In this document: positions 47,301 to 56,110 of the stretch, piece after piece
How positions within the stretch are numbered: the stretch's first letter is position 1
How the letters are laid out: every line of letters starts with the position of its first letter
NCBI GenBank assembly: GCA_025355005.1
Contig: JANXLV010000329.1
Coordinates: 1-64,000, forward strand
Origin: Myxococcales bacterium
Lineage (GTDB): Bacteria > Myxococcota_A > Polyangia > Polyangiales > Polyangiaceae
DNA: 64,000 nucleotides
Direction of reading: 5' to 3'
Notes under the pieces: generated by a model
Seen by the model: only the letters and a program-made list of their open reading frames with translations
What the model was told of the DNA's origin: nothing
The model's database searches: none
Position numbers and translations under genes: made by a program

Positions 47301-47529
47301 GGACGGGGGCGCGTACACGCTGGGGCCCGACGGTCTCAGGGATCCGGTGCGCGGCTCTCTCTTCGCGCCCGCATGGCCGAACCTGCCGGTGCCCGGCTCG
47401 CCGATCGACGCGCTGCTCTCCGCGATCACGCACGCCCGGGCGGACCTCTCGTTCGACGAGGAAGGGAAGGACACGGCAGGACAGGCCATCAAGAGCCTGC
47501 ATGCGCATGTGACGACGGTGCTGCATTGA
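44380..47529 (+). CDS. Giant hypothetical lipoprotein with Pro-rich linker
   Basis: The 1049-residue product starts at ATG 44380 with a short signal and lipobox VVLSC (Cys14). Residues about 205-275 are a Pro/Ala-rich linker with several runs of five or more prolines. The remainder (about 770 residues) is a large Ala/Leu-rich region with regular strands and no known enzymatic motif. Its domain order (lipobox, short domain, Pro linker, large domain) is like that of the lipoprotein at 14085. The stop overlaps the TTG start of the first cNMP-domain gene, so the three genes to 49522 form a translationally coupled operon. Confidence 0.75.
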   Translation: MKKLAALVLVVLSCGGPGTPNAPTGSRGDGAMPADGPVPSLRTGALQITDHPQPIAGTVARTSVDRGIETLEVTFERHDGEGYVAVNGAYPISVPGSAAYSFIDRSGGMSDDTSKAWIRRPASAAGTPLTFDLYALSSTGEGGGALLHVRATDPAAAKSDPAVLLDFEAALRDRISESTSGRARRGAWQSFAYARLSELHDADKPPAPPPLAPPPPPPPPKVKPATKPQKPPRGARPVPATAPPPPPPPQPARPAPAVAPAPVAVRPQSTGELAGLMETSTGALAVQEALQADRPLFLGAAREKPTLPIASLTRPKLAVHPWDRMSKSLGVAPPKEPLAEATPAEFWFVRAASYDALTMLLDQADTWGTPASHALDRDPLDHALSARYEAELGIERGPLSRVLGSKVVSELAITGSDPYVREGTDITIIFRVKDRALFGAALGAAVQNHARTHGAVTTSQVSLGGVNVAVARSQDGTVRQHRASLGDLEIVSNSAAGLTRVLLAAQGKHARLSDEPDFQYMLARDKATPSDVLAYMGDRFVAEVTGPAQKIGEARRQLALGELLTPGFASLLYGYLYGKSPTSVDDMVAAKIFARSELMHAAGEPISWKPGETARSRFGTPAELLPLIDVGAVDTVTESEKQSYERFARGYENDWGTYIDPIALRIAAKKVSDHTELSVDLRELPLIDGSGYNSIQREAGDTRFDAAPLASGARVILALGEDSRLRRELSASKSLFGRRDVQFDWVGDFGSIGVLDRAALAQCILTLGKYMHVSQMPEGKAKRLRDADYIAALAKLPIYAEIGVKNPVGATLALAALRSIAEDSAPGLVRFGQAKAYRDVQIVRISVDSEKAKSEFKADVDVNVYYALTKGALVIALSEMAIHSIIDARLDGKAPVPAASGGGSQLSVEASSERGRALWTSLAWIAEGELLDRDDGASAAMAEALLRGAPEAASDATRVRSLAFAYFGAAPLTPDGGAYTLGPDGLRDPVRGSLFAPAWPNLPVPGSPIDALLSAITHARADLSFDEEGKDTAGQAIKSLHAHVTTVLH

Positions 47530-48521
47530 GCGAGCGCCTCGAACAGACCCTTGCTGGCCTCTCGATCTTCGCTCCGCTCCGGCCCGACGAGGTGGGGCGG
47601 ATTGCGCGCAAGTTCGTGGTCGCCTCCGTCGACGATCCGATCACGTTCACCGTCGATGCGCCGCGCATGCTGGTCGTCATCACGGGTATCGTGAACCTCG
47701 ATCTGGACCTCGGTCACGCCGTGGCGCGCGCTCGGCTACGTCCGGGCGACGCCTGGGGGGAGGTTCAGCTCCTCTCGGGGCGCGTGCACCAGGCCATCGC
47801 GGTGGGCGCGGAGCCCGGCGCGACCATCGCGCTCCTGTCGGAGGAGAGCCTGCGCGAGATCCTCGCGGAGTACCCGGTCGTGGGGCTCCCGCTCGCGACG
47901 CAGCTGGCCTCTTACCTGGGAAGCAAGAACGACGAACGCCGGCGCGTGCTGGAGCTCCACGCCGAGATGATCGCGGGCGATGCCCTCGCGGAGGCCGTGC
48001 GTGACGAGCGCGAGGCCGTCGTGAATCGCGCAGTGAAGGTCACGCGCACCGGACCACGCGCGCTGTTCTCCGCGCTCGTCGTCCGCAAGGGCGCTGAGCC
48101 GCCGTTCTGGATGTTGCTCGGCTTCCTGACGTCCCTCGCGGGCGCGCGCCTCGTGGTCGCCACGATCCTGAAGTACGGCCTGGAAAAGCGGCTCTTCGCG
48201 CTGGTGCAGGGGAACGATCCGAACCCCATGCACGTGCACCACTTCAACTACGGACTGATCCTGGCGAGCGTCGCTGGCATCTCGGCCATGCTTCCTCTGG
48301 GCCGTCGCGCGCTGCGCGTGCTTGCGGCGATCTTCGGCATCGGCATCGGCCTCATCTTCGACGAGTTCGCGCTCATCTGGACCCTGAACCCGGAGTACGC
48401 GCAGAGCCTCAGCCTCATCACCGCAGCGCTCGTCGGCATTGCGCTCGTGCAGGTGGTCTGGTTCCGATCGTTCTGGGCGGCGATCGTGCGCCGCTTCCTG
48501 GTCTCGCGGAGGCGAGCATGA
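47526..48521 (+). CDS. Degenerate cNMP-binding domain plus membrane domain with HVHHFNYG motif
   Basis: The probable TTG start at 47526 overlaps the stop of the giant lipoprotein, giving 331 residues. Residues 1-120 resemble a cyclic-nucleotide-binding domain, but the phosphate-binding cassette reads WGEVQLLSGRVHQA, with His88 where Arg is expected, so nucleotide binding is doubtful. Residues about 195-325 hold four hydrophobic helices and two notable motifs, MHVHHFNYG (residues 235-243) and LIFDEFALIW (Asp279, Glu280). These could bind metal or haem at the membrane. The next gene is a paralogue of nearly equal length. Function unknown. Confidence 0.75.
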   Translation: MSERLEQTLAGLSIFAPLRPDEVGRIARKFVVASVDDPITFTVDAPRMLVVITGIVNLDLDLGHAVARARLRPGDAWGEVQLLSGRVHQAIAVGAEPGATIALLSEESLREILAEYPVVGLPLATQLASYLGSKNDERRRVLELHAEMIAGDALAEAVRDEREAVVNRAVKVTRTGPRALFSALVVRKGAEPPFWMLLGFLTSLAGARLVVATILKYGLEKRLFALVQGNDPNPMHVHHFNYGLILASVAGISAMLPLGRRALRVLAAIFGIGIGLIFDEFALIWTLNPEYAQSLSLITAALVGIALVQVVWFRSFWAAIVRRFLVSRRRA

Positions 48522-49522
48522 CGACGCTCGCCGACACCCTCGAGAAGGTCCCGTTCCTCTCGGTGCTCGACGCGGACACGCGCGCCGAGCTCGCGACACG
48601 CGGCGAAAAGCGCACCTACAACGATGGCGCACGGCTGGTGTCGGAGCTGGAGCCGGGCGCGGACGTGTTCGTCATCCTGGAAGGGAAGGCCGAGGTCTCG
48701 GTGGAGCCGCGCAAGGGCGAGCGCGAGGTCGTCACCGTGCTCGGACCGGGCGGTGCGTTCGGTGAGATGTCGTCGCTCACGGGGGAGCTCCGCTCGGCCA
48801 CGGTCATCGCGAAGGGCTCCGTCACGGCGCTGGTGATCGCCGACGCGGAGTTCGATCGTCTCCGCGATCGACGTCCGGAGGTCGCTGTCGCGCTCGTATC
48901 CATCCTCGCAAAGCGCATCGCGGAGGCCGAGGCCGCCGTCGACGCTCTGATCTCCGGTCCGGCGTCTCTGCCCCCGCAAGACGTGAAGAAGAAGAAGCAT
49001 GCGCGGGGCTCGCTGCGGCGGATCTGGCTCGAGCTCGTTGTGAACCGGAAGCGTGACCTGCCGTTCCTGACGCTCGCTTCGTTCCTCTCCACGCTCGCCC
49101 TGGTACGGCTCGTGGTCTACATCGCGTTCGTGGAGAGCTTCGCGCCGCGCGAGGTGCTGCGTGGCGCGTACATGATCGGCTTCGCGCTGGTGCTCTCATC
49201 CGCGGCCGCGTCGCTCCTCACGTTCAGGCCGGGCACGCGTCGCTTCATCGCGATCGCCTACGGCATCGGCGGCGCGCTCATCCTGAACGAGCTCGGCGTC
49301 ACGCTCGCGTTCGACATCTTTTACAAGGACATTCACACCGCGGACCCCAACGTCCCGTTCGACGTGGAGCGGCTCTACCGCCGTTCCGAGCCGCTGCGCG
49401 CGATCGTGATGGGCGTCGTGGTCCTCATCCAGCTCGTGTACCTGCGCCGCTTCTGGGCGCGCCTCTACTTCATTGCGAAGACCCGCGTCCTCGGCCTGCT
49501 CTGGAAGAAAAAGCAGAGCTGA
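48518..49522 (+). CDS. cNMP-binding domain plus membrane domain, paralogue of the preceding gene
   Basis: ATG 48518 overlaps the upstream stop as ATGA, and the product has 334 residues. The N-terminal cyclic-nucleotide-binding domain is canonical: FGEMSSLTGELRSATV includes the phosphate-binding Glu83 and Arg92. A basic KKKKHARG stretch (residues 157-164) precedes the membrane part. Four helices follow, but where the neighbour has HVHHFNYG and DEFA this protein has LRGAYMIG and NELG (Asn257, Glu258). So this copy keeps the ligand domain and loses the membrane motifs. The two probably act as a complex controlled by a cyclic nucleotide. Confidence 0.8.
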   Translation: MTTLADTLEKVPFLSVLDADTRAELATRGEKRTYNDGARLVSELEPGADVFVILEGKAEVSVEPRKGEREVVTVLGPGGAFGEMSSLTGELRSATVIAKGSVTALVIADAEFDRLRDRRPEVAVALVSILAKRIAEAEAAVDALISGPASLPPQDVKKKKHARGSLRRIWLELVVNRKRDLPFLTLASFLSTLALVRLVVYIAFVESFAPREVLRGAYMIGFALVLSSAAASLLTFRPGTRRFIAIAYGIGGALILNELGVTLAFDIFYKDIHTADPNVPFDVERLYRRSEPLRAIVMGVVVLIQLVYLRRFWARLYFIAKTRVLGLLWKKKQS

Positions 49523-49566
49523 GCATTCCACGCTCGGAGCGGTGCTACACTCGTGATGTGCCCGAG

Positions 49567-49782
49567 ATGTCCGCAGAGACCCTGATCGCCTCGCTCATCG
49601 TGAGCGGCATCGGGACGGTCGCGTTCATCTACGGGAAGAGGCAGTCGCGCGTTCCGCACATGGCGGTCGGCGCGCTGCTCTGCATCTTTCCCTACTTCGT
49701 CGAGAACCTGTACCTCACCGCCGGCATCACCGTGCTCCTGCTCGGCGCGCTCTGGGGCAGCGTGAAGTTCCTCTCTCTCTGA
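49567..49782 (+). CDS. Small membrane protein, two helices
   Basis: ATG 49567 gives 71 residues; GTG 49558 in the same frame is also possible. Two hydrophobic helices are separated by a basic loop (YGKRQSRVPH). The composition and YGKRQ segment are like small membrane proteins found widely in bacteria. It follows the cNMP-domain genes after about 45 nt and may be co-transcribed. It is convergent with the dynamin gene (25 nt between stops). Function unknown. Confidence 0.7.
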   Translation: MSAETLIASLIVSGIGTVAFIYGKRQSRVPHMAVGALLCIFPYFVENLYLTAGITVLLLGALWGSVKFLSL

Positions 49783-49807
49783 GGTTGTGGGGGAGCCTTG
49801 GGAGCCT

Positions 49808-51625
49808 TCAGGTCGCCGGAGCGGGCGCGGCCGATGCGGCGTCGGCGACGCGCACCTTCTCTGCGGGCTCTTCCACTGGCGTCTTTGGTGCCCAGAGAGA
49901 GGCGCGAAGCTCGGTGACGCGCGTCTTGGCCTTGGCCAGGTTGGTCGCGTTCGTCTCGATCGCGGCGATGTCCTTCTCGTCGTCCGGAGTGCCAGCTGCC
50001 CGCGAGTCGCGCGCGCACTCGAGCACCTCGAGCACCTCGCGATGGAGCTCTTCGCCGGCCGTGACGACCCACGTGTCCAGCTTCTTCGCGAACTCGTCGA
50101 TGAGGTCGTCCATCTTGGGCGCGGCCTTCTCCGCCGCTTGACGGATCATGCCGGGCGCCAGCTCCTTCGCGCGGGCCTTGTACTCCTCGTCAATCTTGTC
50201 CTTCAGCACGAACGCCAGGATGGGGGCGGCGACGGTGAGCAGACCGCCGACGAGCACGTTGACGAACAGCACGCCGAGGCCCACCGCGAACAGCGCGGCG
50301 ATTCCCGCGTCGTACTTGAAGGTGTCGACGTGCACCTCGAGGCGCTTGAGGTCCGCGCCCAGCGCCGCAGCGACCCGCTTCGTGGTCTCCGCCTGATCCT
50401 CACGCACCATCGCGATCGTCTTCTCGGCCAGGTCCTCGAGCTTGGCGGCAATCTCGCGGCTCTCGTTCTCGGCCCACGTCTTGAACGTCTCTTCCAGGAA
50501 CGCCGGCAGGTACTGCTTCAGCTCGTTCCGCTTGGCGGAGTCGATGACGTTCGGGATCTGGCGGATCGTGTCGTCCACGAAGCGCTCCAGATCTTTGCGG
50601 GCGCCCATCTTGATGGCGCCGATCTCCTCGCGGATCTTGTTGCGTCGGTCCTCGATGGTGCCGGCTTGACCCTTGAGATCCTGCTCCAGCATCGAGATGC
50701 GTCGAAGCAGCTCTTCCGACTTCATCGCGCGCGCGCGTCGCGATGCCTCGACGCCCTTGTCGAGCAGGTCGGCGACCGTCACGCCTTCACCAAGCGCGTT
50801 GTCCAGCAGGATGCGACCGCGCTCCTCCGACAGGAAACGCGTGAGGTGGGTGAGTAGCTCCGGCATGCCGCTCTCTTCGGGCTTGCCGGCGAGCGCGGTC
50901 TCGGCGCTGACGGGGAACACGATCGGATCGCGGACCAGCGCGGCGAGCTGCGTCTTCGCATACGCGAGCGCTTCCTTGCGCTCGTCATCGGAGAGGATGT
51001 CCCACTTGGTGATGACGAACACGATCTTGTCACGCGAAGCCTTGAGCAGCTTCTCTTGCAGGAACTGGCGCTCGCTCTCCTTCAGGATCTGCCCTGCATC
51101 CAGCAGGAACAGCACCGCGTCTGCGCGCGGGATGTAGCTGTACGTGATGTCCGCGCGCTGTAGCGAGAGGTCGTTCACGCCTGGTGTGTCCACCAGCAGG
51201 ATGCGCTCCTTGAGCAGCGGGGCAGGGTAGCCCACTTCGATGTAGTCTACATCATCCGCCGAGGTGCCGCCGCCGACGGCGAAGCCCTTCACGCTGTCGA
51301 ACGGGATCGGGTCGCGCTTGCCCGACGTGTAGACGACCGTGGCCTCCGGCTCGTTCGAGTACTTCAGATGGTGAATGGCCGCCGTGGTGGGCGTGACGCC
51401 GGTCGCGAGCGTGGTCTGACCGATCAGCGCATTCACGAAGGTGGATTTGCCGTGGTTGAACTCACCGACGACGACCAGGTGGAAGCGGTCCTCTTCCAGC
51501 TTCACGATCAACGTCTTCTCGATCCGTTCCGCGAGGCTCTTGGCGCCAACCTTCTTGCCAATGTCGGCGAGGTCACGGAGAGCGAGGGTCACATCGAGTT
51601 TCTTTTCGCGGAAGGCGTCGAGCAT
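49808..51625 (-). CDS. Bacterial dynamin-like GTPase
   Basis: ATG 51625 gives 605 residues. The GTPase domain has P-loop GEFNHGKST (residues 54-62), the switch threonines ATGVTPTT, DTPGV (146-150) and TKWD (206-209). Long helical regions follow (residues 280-430), then a hydrophobic segment near 435-475 (GIAALFAVGLGVLFVNVLVG) suited to membrane insertion, and more helices to the end. This is the layout of bacterial dynamin-like proteins, which remodel or repair membranes. The M48 peptidase gene lies 65 nt upstream on the same strand, so the two are probably one operon, perhaps for membrane stress. Confidence 0.9.
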   Translation of the reverse strand: MLDAFREKKLDVTLALRDLADIGKKVGAKSLAERIEKTLIVKLEEDRFHLVVVGEFNHGKSTFVNALIGQTTLATGVTPTTAAIHHLKYSNEPEATVVYTSGKRDPIPFDSVKGFAVGGGTSADDVDYIEVGYPAPLLKERILLVDTPGVNDLSLQRADITYSYIPRADAVLFLLDAGQILKESERQFLQEKLLKASRDKIVFVITKWDILSDDERKEALAYAKTQLAALVRDPIVFPVSAETALAGKPEESGMPELLTHLTRFLSEERGRILLDNALGEGVTVADLLDKGVEASRRARAMKSEELLRRISMLEQDLKGQAGTIEDRRNKIREEIGAIKMGARKDLERFVDDTIRQIPNVIDSAKRNELKQYLPAFLEETFKTWAENESREIAAKLEDLAEKTIAMVREDQAETTKRVAAALGADLKRLEVHVDTFKYDAGIAALFAVGLGVLFVNVLVGGLLTVAAPILAFVLKDKIDEEYKARAKELAPGMIRQAAEKAAPKMDDLIDEFAKKLDTWVVTAGEELHREVLEVLECARDSRAAGTPDDEKDIAAIETNATNLAKAKTRVTELRASLWAPKTPVEEPAEKVRVADAASAAPAPAT

Positions 51626-51690
51626 GTGGGATTTCCTGGTGACAGATGAAGTCGAACTACGGTTGGTTCCGATGGGGAAAAGCGAGCAGG

Positions 51691-52590
51691 TCAGGCGTCG
51701 CCCTTGAGGAGCGCGCGAACGCGGTCGTCGACCTCGTTCATCTTGAGGCCGGCCTGGTTGTCCGCCTGGACGGCCTGCTTGTAGAGGCTGCTCTCCGCGA
51801 ACACGCGCATCGCCAGGACGCGCTTCGGCAGGTACGGGTGCGTCGCGAACGCCTCCAGGTACTTGCCCATGCTGTCCTTGCCCTCTTCGTATTGCTCGAG
51901 GAACGCGTCGAGATTGAACTCCTCGTAGAGCTTCTTGGAGCCGAGCGCGAGCTTCGTCAGCGCACGCGCCGACACGTCGGAGTCCTTCGAGCAGAGCATG
52001 CCGGCGCGGTCGCACGTGATCTCCGCGCGACGCGCCCACGCGTTCAGCGCGATGACTGCCGGGTACGCGAACCACTGCACGAACATGCTCGCCATCCGCG
52101 TGAGGTAGTGGAGCGTGGTGAGGTACACGACGTGGTCGTTGTGGATGTGTCCGCACTCGTGCCCGATGACGGTGAGCAGCTCCTCGTCCGAGTAGTGATC
52201 GACAAGCGCCGAGTGCACCATGATGAACGACTCCTCGTTCGTTCCGTACGTCATGGCGTTCATCTGCGGGTTCGACACGATGTAGATCTGCGGCACGGGG
52301 ATGTGCAGCGTGTCTGCGCAGCGCTGCGTGAGCTTGTGGATGCGGGGGAACTGGCGCTCACTCACCTTCACCGCGGTGCCGAGCAGCTGCCCGCGCATGA
52401 CGCTCTTGAAGGTGCGGACCATGGCCGAGACCGCGAGCTCCACGGGCTTCGTGTGCGCGAACGCGGCCCGCATTTGTTTGTCGGAGATGTAGGCGTACTC
52501 ATGCCCCGACGTCTCCGCTCCACCGCCGACCCGATCACCCTTCCTCTGAGCTACGAACGCGGCGAAATCCAACGTGGGGGCTTGTGCCAT
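51691..52590 (-). CDS. M48-family zinc metallopeptidase
   Basis: This 299-residue protein starts at ATG 52590 with a GAGGA box. The zinc motif VIGHECGHIHNDH holds HExxH at residues 144-148 and the third ligand is the Glu of RRAEITCDRAG. Before it, YIVSNPQMNAMTYG and MVHSALVDHYSDEELL are typical of M48. Hydrophobic stretches near residues 155-185 suggest membrane association without a clear signal peptide. M48 peptidases include HtpX-type quality-control proteases of membrane and envelope proteins. The dynamin gene follows. Confidence 0.92.
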   Translation of the reverse strand: MAQAPTLDFAAFVAQRKGDRVGGGAETSGHEYAYISDKQMRAAFAHTKPVELAVSAMVRTFKSVMRGQLLGTAVKVSERQFPRIHKLTQRCADTLHIPVPQIYIVSNPQMNAMTYGTNEESFIMVHSALVDHYSDEELLTVIGHECGHIHNDHVVYLTTLHYLTRMASMFVQWFAYPAVIALNAWARRAEITCDRAGMLCSKDSDVSARALTKLALGSKKLYEEFNLDAFLEQYEEGKDSMGKYLEAFATHPYLPKRVLAMRVFAESSLYKQAVQADNQAGLKMNEVDDRVRALLKGDA

Positions 52591-52972
52591 GGGTCCTCGG
52601 AAAAAAAAGGGTCTTCGGGTGAGCGAAGCCTGGGCGCGCGGCGAGCGAATCGCAGGGAGCGAGCTTCTCTGCCGTAGATGCTAAGTCGCATGGTGAGCAT
52701 GCGCAACGCGTTCGCTACGGCCTTTTTTCCGACGTGCCAGAGAGGGCGGTCTGCGGACAAAAAGAAAGACGGGAGAAAGTCGCTTTGGGGACGCAGCGCG
52801 ACTCTCTCCCGTCATGGATGATGCTGGTGCCGACCTCCTTGTGAGACTGACCTCTCGCATCGGCGGGGAAGGGGGGACAACCTGACCCGCGTCGCTGATA
52901 CTTACAGCCGGAGCGAGCGAAACCTTCCCGCGGGCTGACGCTTTCCCGACGACGGCGCGCGGTCTCACGCGT
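52591..52972. other. Gap of 382 nt without a gene
   Basis: This separates the M48 gene from the end of the RND efflux operon, both on the minus strand. It contains the terminator at 52768-52813 and must contain the promoter of the M48-dynamin genes. The longest frame, 52681-52968, has basic, Ser/Arg-rich composition and overlaps the hairpin, so I do not call it a gene. Confidence 0.6.
52768..52813 (-). terminator. Rho-independent terminator of the efflux operon
   Basis: The arms 52768-52783 (GACGGGAGAAAGTCGC) and 52798-52813 (GCGACTCTCTCCCGTC) pair over 16 bp with one mismatch and a 14-nt loop. Read on the minus strand, the hairpin is followed by TTTCTTTTTG, a clear U-tract. It lies about 160 nt after the RND permease stop, so it fits as the end of the TolC-MFP-RND transcript. 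Confidence 0.8.
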
Positions 52973-55900
52973 TCAGGCGCGTGCTCCTTCCGGCGCTCCT
53001 TCGTCGTCCTTTTCTTCGTTCATGGGGACGCCTTCCTTCGCGAGGAGGACGAACATGACCGGGACCAGGAACAGGGAGAGAAACGTGGAGGAGGTGAGAC
53101 CACCAACGACCGCCAGTGCGAGGGGCTGGTTCGCCTCGGACCCATGCTCGAGTCCCACCGCCGTCGGGATGAGGCCGATGACCGTTGCGATGCTCGTCAT
53201 CGCGATCGGGACGAAGCGTGACCGCGCCGCGAGCGCGATAGCTTCGAGCTTGGACGTGCCTTCGGCGAGCCGCCAGTTGGCGTCGTCGACCAGAAGAATG
53301 CCGTTCGACACTGCGATGCCGATGACCATGAGGACGCCCATGAGCGCGGTGATCGAGAAGCCCTGACCCGCCGCCATCAACGCGAGCACGATGCCCACGA
53401 GGCTCACCGGGATCGTGAAGAGCATGACGAAGGGCAGGCGCAGCGACTTGAACTGCGACGCCATGATCATGAACACGACCATCACCGCCAGTCCGAGCGC
53501 GAGGCCGAGCCCCGAGAACGTGTCGCGCATCAGCTGGATCTGCCCGGCGAACTCGTAGTGGATGTCGCGCGTACGAGGGTCCTTGTGCAGCGCAACGTCG
53601 AGCTCCGCGGCCACCGTACCAATGTCGCGTCCTTCGGTCTGCATGAGCACATGCACCGCTCGCTCGAGATGGTTTCGCTCGACGGCGATCGGGCCCATCC
53701 CGCGCTTGATGTTTCCATAGGCGCCGAGGAGAACGGGGCGTCCTTCGTCATCCACGCGCACCGGCAGCTGGGCGAGCTCGCGCGTATCCGACACGCGCGC
53801 CGGATCGTACGACGTGACGACGTAGTAGGACTGCCCATTTCGTGGGTCGATCCACACGCTCGGCGCATTGATGTTGCCGAGCGTCGCGTTCAGGGTCGTC
53901 TGCGCGGCCATGCGGGCGTCCACCCCGACGAGGCCCGCCTTGTCGCGATCCGTGTCGACGCGGATCTCCGGGTATTGCAGCTGCACGGCCTGGCGCACGT
54001 CGCGCACGCCCCGTATGTCGCGCGCCACCTCGGCTATCGCTCGCGCCTGCTCGTCGAGCTCCTCGAGTCGCTCGCCGCGAACCTCGATCGCGATCGGTGC
54101 GGTGTAGCCGTTCGCGAACACGCTCGCGACCAGGCCGCCGGGATATTGCAGCGTCTCCGTCCCAGGGAACCGGCGCTTCAAGATCTCGCGCGCGCGGATG
54201 GCGAGCTCCCCTTGTGAGAGCGTCCGTCTGTCCGGACTCGAGAACTGGAGCCGAAGATACGCCGTGTTCGGCGCCACGTTCGGGCTCACGATCGCCGCGC
54301 GCGCGTTCTGCGGCGTCCCGACGTTCTCGATGACAAGCTCGACGGAGCCCGGAGGCAGCTCGTCCCGGAGGGCCTTGCCCATCGACTTGAGCTGCGCCGC
54401 CGCGTCCTCCAGCGACGTGCCCGGAGCGAAGCGCACGTAGATCTGGTCCATCGACTCGTCGATCTCGGGGAAGAACGTGCTCGGCAAGCGAGCCGCCGCC
54501 CATGCCGAGCCGAGCACGAGCGCGAGCGACGCCGCGACGACGGTGAAGCGGAACGGCAGCGCACGTCGCAACACCGAGGCGTAGCCTTCCGCGATGCGGT
54601 CGATGCGTCCCTCGACCCACTTGCCGAAGCGACCATGGTCCGCGCGGCCGAGGAAGTAGCGGCACGCCACGGGTGTGACCGCCATGCTCACGAAGTAGGA
54701 CGCGATCATCGCCACGGCCACCGTGAGCGCGAGCGGCGCAAACAGCTTCTTCGCAAGGCCCGCGAGCAGGAGCACGGGCAGCAGCACGGCCATCGTGGTG
54801 AGCGTGGACGCCAGCACCGGCAGCGCGACCGCGTTGGTGCCCGAAAGCGCCGCCTTTCGCGGAGACATCCCCATGCGCTGATGACGGTGGATGGACTCGA
54901 GGACAACGACGGCATCGTCGACGAGCCGGCCCATCGCGAGTGTGAGACCGCCCAGCGTGAACGCGTTCAGCGTCTGTCCGGCCACGTACAGCACGATCAA
55001 CGTGATCGCGAACGACAGGGGGATCGCGACGGACACGATGACCGTGCCACGGACGCTCTGCAAGAAGAGCAGGATGACGAGCGTGATGAGGACGAGCGCC
55101 TGGACGATCTCCTTCTTCAATCCGTGGTACGTCGTGCGCACGAACGTGGACTGATCGAAGACGGCTCTCACCTCGACACCGGGCGGCAGCGTGAGCTCGC
55201 TTACGACCTTCTTCACCTGGTCTACGATCTCGAGCGTGTTGCCTCCAGGAACGCGCAGCACGTTCAGATACACGGCGTCCTCCCCGTTGACGGACACCGA
55301 CTGCGTGGCGGGCGTGCCGCTGTCCTCGACGCGCGCGACGTCTCGGATGAACACGGGTACGCCATTGATCAGGCGGACCGGGGCGTCGCCGATGGCCGCG
55401 ACGCGTGCGGGAACGGCGTTCGTGTACACGTTGGCGTCGAACTTCTTCGCGATGAACTCGCCGCTGGGAAGGAGCGCGTTCGATCTGGCGACTGCATCCG
55501 CGATGTCCTGCGCCGTGACGTTCCGCGTCTGCGCGCGAACCGGATCGACGACGACGTTGATCTGGCGCATGCGTCCACCATCCGGCGCCGCGCTCGCCAC
55601 GCCTGGAATGCCCTCGAGCAGCGGCTCGACGTGGTTCTGCGCGTAGTCATAGAGCTGCGGGCCGGTATTTCCTGCTCCCTTGACGACGACCTGCACCACA
55701 GGCGCGTTCGAAGGGTCGTACTGGAGAACGAACGGCGGCAGCACGCCGAGCGACTTCGGCACTGCGGCCATCGCGAACGACACCTGCTGCTGCACGAGCG
55801 TCTGCGACGCATTGAGGTCGGTCCCCCATTTGAGCCATACGTAGATGATGCTGAGGCCGTTGCGGGAGACGCTCTGCACGTGCTCCACGCCGGGAGTGGA

Positions 55901-56110
55901 GCTGACATACTTCTCGATGCGCCACGAGAGTGTCTTCTCGACATCGCGCGGCCCCAGACCCGGCGCGAGCGTACCGATGACGAGCACGGGCGGCGTGAGC
56001 TCCGGGAAGGTGTCCACGCTCATGCGCGGCGCGATCACGGCGGAGAACACCATGAGCGCCACGCAGATCATCAGCACCGCGATCGGATTTCGGAGCGCGA
56101 GGGCCGTCAT
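52973..56110 (-). CDS. RND efflux transporter permease
   Basis: The permease has 1045 residues from ATG 56110, which overlaps the adaptor stop as ATGA. A longer frame upstream is a shadow of the adaptor gene. It has twelve predicted helices in two repeats with large periplasmic loops, as in AcrB-type pumps. The proton-relay aspartates Asp398/Asp399 are in GRLVDDAVVVLE. In the later relay helix (GIAVSNGILLVDD) Ser occupies the place of AcrB Lys940, as in other RND subfamilies. With the adaptor and TolC it should expel drugs or metals across both membranes. The substrate is unknown. Confidence 0.93.
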   Translation of the reverse strand: MTALALRNPIAVLMICVALMVFSAVIAPRMSVDTFPELTPPVLVIGTLAPGLGPRDVEKTLSWRIEKYVSSTPGVEHVQSVSRNGLSIIYVWLKWGTDLNASQTLVQQQVSFAMAAVPKSLGVLPPFVLQYDPSNAPVVQVVVKGAGNTGPQLYDYAQNHVEPLLEGIPGVASAAPDGGRMRQINVVVDPVRAQTRNVTAQDIADAVARSNALLPSGEFIAKKFDANVYTNAVPARVAAIGDAPVRLINGVPVFIRDVARVEDSGTPATQSVSVNGEDAVYLNVLRVPGGNTLEIVDQVKKVVSELTLPPGVEVRAVFDQSTFVRTTYHGLKKEIVQALVLITLVILLFLQSVRGTVIVSVAIPLSFAITLIVLYVAGQTLNAFTLGGLTLAMGRLVDDAVVVLESIHRHQRMGMSPRKAALSGTNAVALPVLASTLTTMAVLLPVLLLAGLAKKLFAPLALTVAVAMIASYFVSMAVTPVACRYFLGRADHGRFGKWVEGRIDRIAEGYASVLRRALPFRFTVVAASLALVLGSAWAAARLPSTFFPEIDESMDQIYVRFAPGTSLEDAAAQLKSMGKALRDELPPGSVELVIENVGTPQNARAAIVSPNVAPNTAYLRLQFSSPDRRTLSQGELAIRAREILKRRFPGTETLQYPGGLVASVFANGYTAPIAIEVRGERLEELDEQARAIAEVARDIRGVRDVRQAVQLQYPEIRVDTDRDKAGLVGVDARMAAQTTLNATLGNINAPSVWIDPRNGQSYYVVTSYDPARVSDTRELAQLPVRVDDEGRPVLLGAYGNIKRGMGPIAVERNHLERAVHVLMQTEGRDIGTVAAELDVALHKDPRTRDIHYEFAGQIQLMRDTFSGLGLALGLAVMVVFMIMASQFKSLRLPFVMLFTIPVSLVGIVLALMAAGQGFSITALMGVLMVIGIAVSNGILLVDDANWRLAEGTSKLEAIALAARSRFVPIAMTSIATVIGLIPTAVGLEHGSEANQPLALAVVGGLTSSTFLSLFLVPVMFVLLAKEGVPMNEEKDDEGAPEGARA

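Noticed and set aside
52681-52968. Open frame of 95 codons on the minus strand between the M48 gene and the RND gene
   Set aside because: It is Ser/Arg-rich, overlaps the strong terminator hairpin and has no convincing ribosome binding site.
52973-56110. Ser in place of the AcrB Lys940 relay residue in the RND permease as a sign of inactivity
   Set aside because: Several active RND subfamilies lack this Lys, and both relay aspartates are present.
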